Shown here: one piece after another, positions 22,482 to 31,300 of the stretch
How the letters are laid out: the number at the start of each line of letters is the position of its first letter
How positions within the stretch are numbered: the first letter of the stretch is position 1
DNA from: Obelidium mucronatum
Taxonomy: Eukaryota > Chytridiomycota > Chytridiomycetes > Chytridiales > Chytriomycetaceae
Assembly (NCBI GenBank): GCA_025765595.1
Contig: JAIVFH010000198.1
Span: 1 to 52,635 of the forward strand
Reading direction: 5' to 3'
DNA length: 52,635 nucleotides
Translations under genes and position numbers: made by a program
Notes under the pieces: model-generated
Told to the model about the DNA's origin: nothing
What the model saw: the letters and a program-made list of their open reading frames with translations, nothing else
The model's database searches: none

Positions 22482-24921
22482 CATGTTTTTTGATCAAGCC
22501 GCCTCCAGCAGCCCCAACCCGTTTCAAGAGGAGCCAGCATACAATCAACTTGAAATTGAGCGGCTGCGTGAAGAAAACACGGCATTAAAACATGAGAATG
22601 CCAGATTGACAGAATTTTTGACCAAGCGCCTGGAGAACGACAATCAACAGAGGATTTTCAACAAGGCATTTATGGCAGGAAAGAGGTATTCTTTTTGTTT
22701 ATTAGATCCCCGACCTTTTCTTAAGCAGTCTATGTAGTGTTTCAGATGTTCTTGTCCCAATTTCCGCAAATTTACGAGGCAACAACCGATCTGCTCCTAA
22801 ACCTACAGCTGCTGTAACGGCATCTGTTAACCCCCCTTCAACACAAATCAACAAACGCAATGTCTTGAGCACTGCTCTCTCTGCTTTACTGTCAACCTGG
22901 AACTCTCAAAATGAACCTACTCACCGCAGTGTAAAACAAGCTAATGCTCCAATGTCATCAACACTTAACAACGGAAGGGGACTGTTTCTGCAAACGATTT
23001 CTGAAATCGACTTCGAGGCTGCAATCGATCTCCTCAATAACCATCATGACAAGAATCCAGAAGGCTCGTTGGTGACCAATACAGCAATTGCAGCATCACT
23101 CTTGGCGGCGCAAATCAAGGCACTCGATGAAAACAGCGAAGTGGTACAATATTTGTTTGAGCTCACAACCATGGCATCAATGGATCCGATGTTTCCTGCA
23201 TCCACACCGTTTGATTCAATGATGTGGGCAACATTGGTGACGTGGACCGGTAAAGTGAAGCCTGTTGTTGCTCCCGTGCGTAAAGGTGTGTGATTTCATG
23301 TTGAATTACAATCCGCTTCTCTTAACTCATTTTCCCCAGTGATTACCGAGAGACGAAATGCTTCCAAACAGAAATCACAGGCTGTCAAAACAAAGACTCC
23401 TGTGATTGAAACTACTTCAAGCAATCCAAGGGTTGCCATCCTTGCAACAACGGTTTCAACGCCAACTGCAACTACTCCATTCCATTCTTCAACGCCGACT
23501 GCCACCACAGCTTCAACAAATTTTACAGCAGCAGCGACACCTTCAACTGGTCCAACGGCTATTGCTGCCCTGGAAACGAATCCAATGCCCGCTACTAGTG
23601 CTGCTCCATCAACGCATTCGGCTGACAAGCCCAAAAGCTTTAAGTGGAAAACAGCAAACTACCCTTTTGAACCCCCGTTGGTTGCAGGAGCAGTCAGCCA
23701 ATTTATACAACAGCTCAAAAACGACTCATTTAAGTCGTCTGAAATCTTTGCTATCTTGTCTGCAGTTGAAAAGGCTGTCGTTTCTGGAACGGTCAGTGTT
23801 TTTCCAATGCCCTTTCTGATTCTGAAGCCAAATGCAATAGTCGTTTTTCACTGATATGGAGCATCTCATCTCCTTCAAGCCGTGCTGCATGCATTTCACT
23901 CTCAGACTCAGCCGCCTTGGGTTCAAGACACATGTCGAAGAATTAAACAACAAATTCTACCCAAATTTGTTGTCCTTGCTTGCTCCGTTTTGTTTCAACG
24001 AGAAGCGCAACAGGCTTGAGCAGCTCGTTTCCTCTGACGACTTCTCTCATGGAGCTGTTTCGAATGATTTGAAGGATGTCTTCGCAACTCTGGCACTTTC
24101 TGAAAACTATGTCGACCTGGGTGTTCAGATTCTTCGGTTTCTGGTTTCGGAATGCTCGGGCTTAAATTCCGGAAGCAACCAGTCTGCCAATGATTGGCTT
24201 TCCAAACTCATGAAGCGCCTCAAAATTATTCCATATTCGTTTCAATCGTCAGAGAGTGCATCAGCTTTGCAATCCGCATACCACGTGCTGCAATACGTTT
24301 GGATGAATCAAGAATGGGATTCTGTCCATTTTCCAGTCACTGATGATGACTGTGAGGACACATTTGTGAATTATTCTGTTCCGGTTGAAGAGTTAAAGGC
24401 CCTGAGACTTGTCATGAATGCTCTGATTCGAGTTCAGTTTCAAAGGTTGTTTTATCTAATCGAAAGTTTCGCACTAAGTCTCGTAAAACAGGTCCGCAGT
24501 GGTGGAGTTTTGGGCTGCTTGGCCCTTTAAACCAATTGGAGCCGACCACGTGAAGTTCTTTAACGATTTCAATGTACCAGTTGCAAGTGTCCCAGTGGTG
24601 TTGCCTGTTAAGCGGAAAGGCAAGGCTCCGGTGGCAGATGCTGTCACAGAACCAAAACGTGCGAAGGTGACGAAAGCCGCTGCCTCTCGCAAACAGGTTG
24701 CTAGAGACTTACCCGAGCCTTCCAATGTGGCTTCGACAACGACAAGAAAAACCCGCCGATCTCAGGCTGCCAAAGAAATTGTTGCAGGCAAGCGCAAAAC
24801 TATTGGTCTTGTCCAAGTAAGACAGACGCTGGATATTGATGATGCTAGTGACGACAAAGTAGAGTCGGATACGATACATTCCAGTGAAAGTGGGTGCAGG
24901 AGTATTGTTGATCTTGAGTAG
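22482..24921 (+). CDS. Accessory protein of element B with coiled coil
   Basis: Divergent from the transposase, whose start at 22439 is only ~40 bp away, so the two probably share a promoter region. The chosen ATG gives MFFDQAASSSPNPFQEE, then a leucine-zipper-like coil (LEIERLREENTALKHENARL). A GT-AG intron joins to SVSDVLVPISANLRGNN. Later exons carry LFELTTMASMDPMFPAST, Thr/Ala/Pro-rich repeats, a helical domain (FATLALSENYVDLGVQIL, LKALRLVMNALIRVQFQR), WAAWPFKPIGADHVKFFND and a basic C-terminus (VKRKGKAPVADAVTEPKRAK). It ends at 24921. No known domain is recognised. A DNA-binding partner of the transposase is a reasonable inference. Not all exon junctions were closed. Confidence 0.55.
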
Positions 24922-25179
24922 TGCGAGTAGGCGCCTGGAGTGTAAAATTATTCTTATCATTTATTTGGAGTTGCCTGTGTGATAAATAAAACATTAAGTC
25001 TAACGGATGTACTCGGTAGTTTCTCGATATTTTCTCCATAATTCCTCCAAAGATTTCCAGGCAATCCGGAGAAATCCCCAAGAAATTACGAGATAGCACA
25101 GAATTTAAGAAGAATTCCACATAATTTCCCTAGAATCGACGAGGTATTTCTTAGGTTATTCTTCGGGAAAAATTGGGAT

Positions 25180-25226
25180 TTTCTTCAGAGTTCTCCGGTA
25201 TTTCTCCGGAGCAGATTTGCTGTGTT
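25180..25226 (-). repeat. Right inverted end of element B
   Basis: Reverse complement of the left end at 18741. The sequence 24922-25226 between the accessory gene and this end is non-coding and packed with short imperfect repeats built around AATTTC / GAAATT. Confidence 0.8.
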
Positions 25227-25384
25227 TGTTAAAAAAAAACCTCATTCTGCGTGTGCGCTTTTCTTGTTATTTTTCAGACCTGCTGGCCACACTCAGAGTT
25301 GAGAGTTGTGTCTGTGTCTGACTCCAAAAGTCAAGCGCGTGTGATTTTTGAAACCACAAAAAAAAAGTACCCTGCGATTAAAGA

Positions 25385-28300
25385 ATGCTTACAGCCCAAG
25401 AAGTTACACACAGGACATATGAGGTTGGAGAGATGCTTTTTTGTGATTTGATTCCTGGTTTATTGGTACTAAAGGGATCGACTTACTGTACTAGGAATCG
25501 TTGCAATTGTTGAACACAGTCAAGATGGAAGCGGTAGCTGCAATAACCTTTGTCACACTGAATCCTGCATCATCTCAAAACATTTGCGACGCCTTTGCCA
25601 CAGGCTGCTCTGGAGAAACTCCGTGAAACTAGAAACTATTTGAACAAGGATACTGTGTCTGAAGTCAGAGCCCAAGTGAACCACTTTGGCTACAAGGTAT
25701 AGTGACGCATCGATTTTTCAGATTCGTTTTATTAATCTTCAAGATATTTCTTTTTCTGCTGTCAAAGATTACGGAACTCGATTCATTGAATGTAATCCAC
25801 ATTGCTGGAACGAAAGGGAAAGGATCAACATCTGCTCTTTGTGCATCCATTTTGAAAGAATGCATTGTATTAAACGTGATGGATGGTACTACAAGGCCAT
25901 TGAAGACTGGTAAGACGTTTATTACTCGAAAAATGTTCGGGGCCTTTCCATCTAACATTTTCTTAAAAAAAGGGTTCTTGACATCCCTGCATTTGATCAC
26001 CGCAAGAGAAGTCTTGGCGGTATTCCTGTATCTGAGGACTTGTTCTGTGAGGCATTTTCTGTCGTTTGGGAACGTTTCTCTGAAAATGAAGTGAGTAGTT
26101 TTCTATCATACACCTCCCTTTTTTTAAAAATATATATCTTTTTTTCCTGTTTTCTTTCAGAAACTGTTATTTTCTTTTATGCGTGATTAAATAAACAGAG
26201 TTAGATCGGCAATAAAGTCTAAGCGACGGCTTATGTGACTTAGTGGGAACGTGGGCGTTGAGTTCTAGAAGAACGCGTGATTTCTCCAAAGAATCTCCTT
26301 TTTTTATTATTGAACACACATTGGTAATGTAATAGATACGATAAGCGGCTATCATATTATAACACTTCCCCTGTTCAATAATTCGTTGTTGGTAATCTTT
26401 ACAATTAAAGCCGTCAGATTACAACATACCCAATAAAAACCGATTAGATAATTAACAACCATCTAATTTATCTTCCGTTGTTTCGCCGCGGATAACCCGA
26501 AGGTATTGCATTCCGCCGTTGCGACGATGTTGTACAAATAACACTTTAACAAGCGCTTTTGTCAACATATCCGATTGGTTGCGTTTACCCGGAATATGGG
26601 AACAGTCAAGGATTTTCTCCGAATAAAATTCCATAACTTTCCAATATCTACGATCCATCCATTTCGAAGCTTCAGTGTGTTTGTTCTCACGAACGCGTTT
26701 CACAAAAGCCTCATTGTCACTAAACATTGACAATGGTTTCACAATATCAATCTTCAAATCCTCGCAAAGATTCAAGAGGTAAGGTACTTCGAGAGAACCT
26801 TCGTAGAACGCGACATGTTCAGCGGCCGTTTGGTCTGCGGTGACCAACTTTTGCTTATTGGAGCGCCAAGAAATAGGCGACTTCCCCATAAACTTAAACA
26901 ACCATCCAGTTTGAGCTTTCGCACTTTCTCTGTCAGGTTCCGATGCATCCGTTAAACCGATTATATAAATCTGCTTAGGAATAGGATTCGGGGCGCGATA
27001 ATAAATTATCCCCATATCGTACGAGTGCTTCAAATATCTTAAGACGCGTTTTGCACCATCCCAGTGGCGGGCGGTAGGATTTCCAAGACCGCGAGCCCAC
27101 AGACTAACACTAACAGAAATATCAAATCGAGCGATATTGCATGGATACATTAAACTTCCGATTAACGAATTATAATCGAACTTCGTCAAATCTAAAGATT
27201 CTTCGTCGTCCCTCTTAGGTTTGTAATTCGCTTTGACTTCCATCGGGGTTTGAGTCCCATTACACGCTTCCATCCTGAATCGATGTAAGACGCGTTGAAC
27301 ATATTTTGACTGATGAAGAAACGAATAGCTTCGATCAGACGCGTATTCAATTTCAAGACCAAGGTGATATTCACAGCGGCCTTGGTACACAATGTCAACT
27401 TTTGCTTTCAAAGACGCAATAACCGAATCGATAATTGAATCGTGACAGCAAATCAATAAATCGTCGACATAGAACGCTATCCAAATCCAGTATCCGTTTG
27501 CGTATTTCTGAAATAAACATGGATCCGCATAACTTGCAGTATAACCGAGAGATTTCAAGATATCACACAATTTCTGATACCATAATAATCCCGCTTGTTT
27601 CAAACCGTAAAGACCTTTCAATAAAAGCCAGATGACATTTTTCTTCGGATAGCACGCGGGCGGTCTGACGTAAACAGTAACATCAAGCACCCCATTCAAG
27701 TAAGCACCAACCGCGTCAGCAAGGAACATTCCAATTCCCAACCAAGTGCTCATCGCAATCAGAAATCTCAACGTTGTAGTCTTGATAACTGGCGAATACG
27801 TGTTGACAAAATTCACTCCGTAAGTCTGATAATCGCCGCGAGCAACAATTCGAGCTTTATATTTCAAGACTTTGTCCGGCGGTAGATCCTTATGGTTCTT
27901 TACAGCATAGACTTCCATCGTTGGAATAATCTCCGCACCTTCAGGAACTTCGGACTCAGGAATCTCGCGATAAGTATTATGATTTTCGAGATTCTTCAAT
28001 TCCGCTTCTTCGGCAGCTAACCATTCCTTGATATTTTGAGTTCTTCGAATATCTGCGTGACGCGTTGGAATAGTCCCGTCCCAATCCATACCAATAGAAG
28101 TTTCCTTAATAGAAACCGCATTCATTGAATATACCAACGTTTCCGGAACAGGAAATATAGGTAAAACACTTAGCGATTGCGTCAACATCGCGCGACTACC
28201 AACTTCATCGATAGTATCTTCAAAATCCGAAGATGAATCTTCATCCTCTTCATCTGAATCCGAATCACTTTCAACAATTTTCGCTCGTTTGCTGCGCATA

Positions 28301-31300
28301 GAGCGTGTTTGACGTGTTGTTGATTTTCCAGTGGTACTTTCCTCCCCCTGAACCAAAGGATCTACAATACCATCCGTTGTATCAAGAGAATTGCGTTTTC
28401 TCAGACTAATAATTTCAGAAACCGCATTATCAAGTTCTGAATTAAAGTCGCGTTCTTCATCTGCAGACATAATAAGAGAATCCTCCGGAAACTCACGCGT
28501 TGACGATTGAGAATCAGTAGCATCTACTGAAATCAATTGCGGAAATACCGTTTCATGAAAAGAGCAATCTTGGAATCGATGATAACTCAAAGACCCATGA
28601 CTATCAATACACCGAATAGTCGAAGGTGAGTGAGGTCCAACATACGTTTTAGTAGCTACATCCGAGGACAACTCTCCTTTACTGCCTTTCCTATAGATTG
28701 GCACCGAAACTTTGCACCCAAAAACACGAAAGTGCTGAATCTCCGGTTTACACGAAAAATACCGCATAAAAGGTGACTCCAAATTATTATGACCATTTGG
28801 CCACAAATTCCGTAAATCATTAGCCGAAATTGATGAATATCCCCAGATATTCTTCGCGAATTGACCGTGAACGTGAATAGTACGCGCAATAGACTTGACG
28901 TGACCAATAGTACGCTCAGCAACAGCATCCATATGTGGATAATCCACCACTATGGTTTCAACCGTAATACCGCGAACGTCGCAATGATTTGTGAAAATTG
29001 CGCTTGTTGCAATTTCGCCATTATCGATGCGAATAAACCGAAGTTGACGTTGAGTGGTTACTTCAATAAGGGCCATTACCACTAACAATTCCGCCAACGC
29101 ATCAGATTTCTTGTTCAATAATCGAAGGAATGAATAGCGAGAAAAATCATCCACGACTATCAAGAAATAATAATACATGTGTGAATTATAATAAAATCCA
29201 GTATTGAATTTTCCGGTAATATCCACATGAATCATTTCACCGGACCAAGAGCTTTAATCGCGACCCATCGAGATTCGGATCCGACTTTAGCGCGTTTAAA
29301 TTTTCCCGCCTCACAAGATTCACATTGATAAATATCCGGAATCGCGATAGATTTAAATTGATTTGAATTTATCGAATCTGAGTGAATCAACTTGCGAAGA
29401 TACATAGCGTTGGGATGACCAAATCTTTGATGAATAATATCTGAAGAAGCCGGTAGACTTTTCGAAATATTCGCAAATAAACGATGAACTATCTTGAATT
29501 GAAGTTCCTTTAAACCGTTTGGACCTTGGACAGCCGTGAATAAAGTTTTCTTTGTTTGACTATCAGAGAAAACAGCGCGAGAGCCTTCTTGATCGATAGA
29601 ACACTTCCACGATGGTCGCCCAGCCAATAGATCCAAGTCCGAAAATAACGTAACGTAACACGACTTCGAATAAATCGCATCAGGTATAGTCACAATTTGA
29701 CCATTGATGTCAAAGTGAACAACACCTTGCTGCGTACCAACAATCGAGTTATTGTCAGCAAGACCAATCGGAGTCTTGATCTCGACAAAACTCTCGAACC
29801 AACTAGAATCTGGGATCAGAGTCTTGTTGCAACCGGGGTCAAAATAACCCTTATACGTTTTTGACATTGAGAGATCAACGGCAAATCACTTATTATTTAA
29901 AATAAAATAAAACAAATTCATCTGCGTAAGATAAATTCCGAAAATAACGATCAATTATTAAATAAATAAAAGAAATAGAATCAAGAAAATAGAAGCGAAT
30001 TTTCAGATTCAACCGTTCAATAAACCAGAAGATGGAGCCCATCCAACGTGTTTTAAACCACCGCTTGCGATAGCAGCGTTACTAATCACAGGAGCGTTCG
30101 AAGAATCATTTTGATTCGCAGAACCCGTTTTCTTTTCGCCCTTTTCAGGACAAGCCGTGCGACGATGCTCTGAAGAACCACAGTTCCAGCAAGATTCGCA
30201 ACTCCAAGTTGTCTTATGATAACCCGGACACTTAGGACATTTCGGTAATTTTCCAGAATAAGTCCTTTTTGCGTTTCCGTTGTTTCCGCCCTTTTGGTTT
30301 GTTGCAGGGCGTTTCCCATTTCCATTGATAGTCACTTGTGCTAACTTACCACCAGGAGCGTTTCGACCGAGAGCTTGACGATAACCATCCCAGAGATTAA
30401 TCATCGCCTTTTCAAGATCTTCGATTGTTTTGTATTCGGTACAGCTGAGACTCATCACCGCTTGCGCAAAACGATGATCCAGCTTTAATCGAACTTCCCG
30501 CTGCGCTTCAAAGCCTTCGTGAATTTTCAAGCCTTGCGCGGTACAAGCGTCTTCCGTTTCGCGTACAAGCTTCAAATAGTCTGGAATCGATTGATTCATG
30601 CGAATAGACAAAGTCTTGTAATCGTCAGCCGCTGAAGTATCGAGCTTTCGATTCTTCGGATCCTTGGTACGTTTCAACTCTGCCCATAAAGTAGCAGGTG
30701 TGTTGAAGTTAGCGTAGGCAGCCTGCATTCGTTTTGACATGCCCCCGTTGATCGCTTTCAAAGTCTCCTTGACATCGTCAGCGTCCTGCTTTTCGCGTTT
30801 CTGTTCGATTTGCCAGAGTTTCTCCAATTGTTCGAACTCTTCGAAAGAAACCTCTGCAGCCGTTTTTGCCGTTCCAGTTGTTGTTGTTCCAGAAGCCGAA
30901 GCGGTCGAAGCAGCAGAACTGGATCCAACACCCGTTCCAAGACTAATATCGATTACCTCGGTAAGTCGCTTCATCTTATTCAACCAAGTGTTTGGTGGCG
31001 TTGGTCGTTGATAAACATTGACGTAGGGTTTGAAATCAACTTCCAATGTTCTCGCATTTTGAGAACCGATTTCCGTAAGCGTAAGCTTCTGCCAGACTGG
31101 GTAATTTGATTCATTGAGAATCACTCGTTTAGAATCGGTCGCGTTTGATTCTTCCCCCTTGTTGCCGGCCATTTCCGTGTTTCTTTGTTCCCTTTCACAA
31201 TCACCAAAGACAATGCCTTTGGGCTCATAACTTGTTATTTTCTTTTATGCGTGATTAAATAAACAGAGTTAGATCGGCAATAAAGTCTAAGCGACGGCTT

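Larger units (their letters stand above)
18741..25226. mobile_element. DNA transposon B, Tnp2/CACTA-like transposase
   Basis: A ~6.5-kb element recognised by inverted ends: left AACACAGCAAATCTGCTCCC at 18741 and its reverse complement ending TTTGCTGTGTT at 25226. The match continues inward with a small indel to TCTGAAGAAAA. Subterminal regions are full of short AGAAATCCC / GGAGAAAT motifs in both orientations. It carries a minus-strand transposase and a divergent plus-strand accessory gene. Termini are not canonical CACTA. No clear target duplication is visible (flanks GATGAAC and TGTTAAA). Confidence 0.7.

Noticed and set aside
25500..26090. Folylpolyglutamate synthase as an old pseudogene
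   Set aside because: Apart from one possible single-base indel, motifs and splice sites are intact on both sides of the retrotransposon, and the LTRs indicate a recent event.
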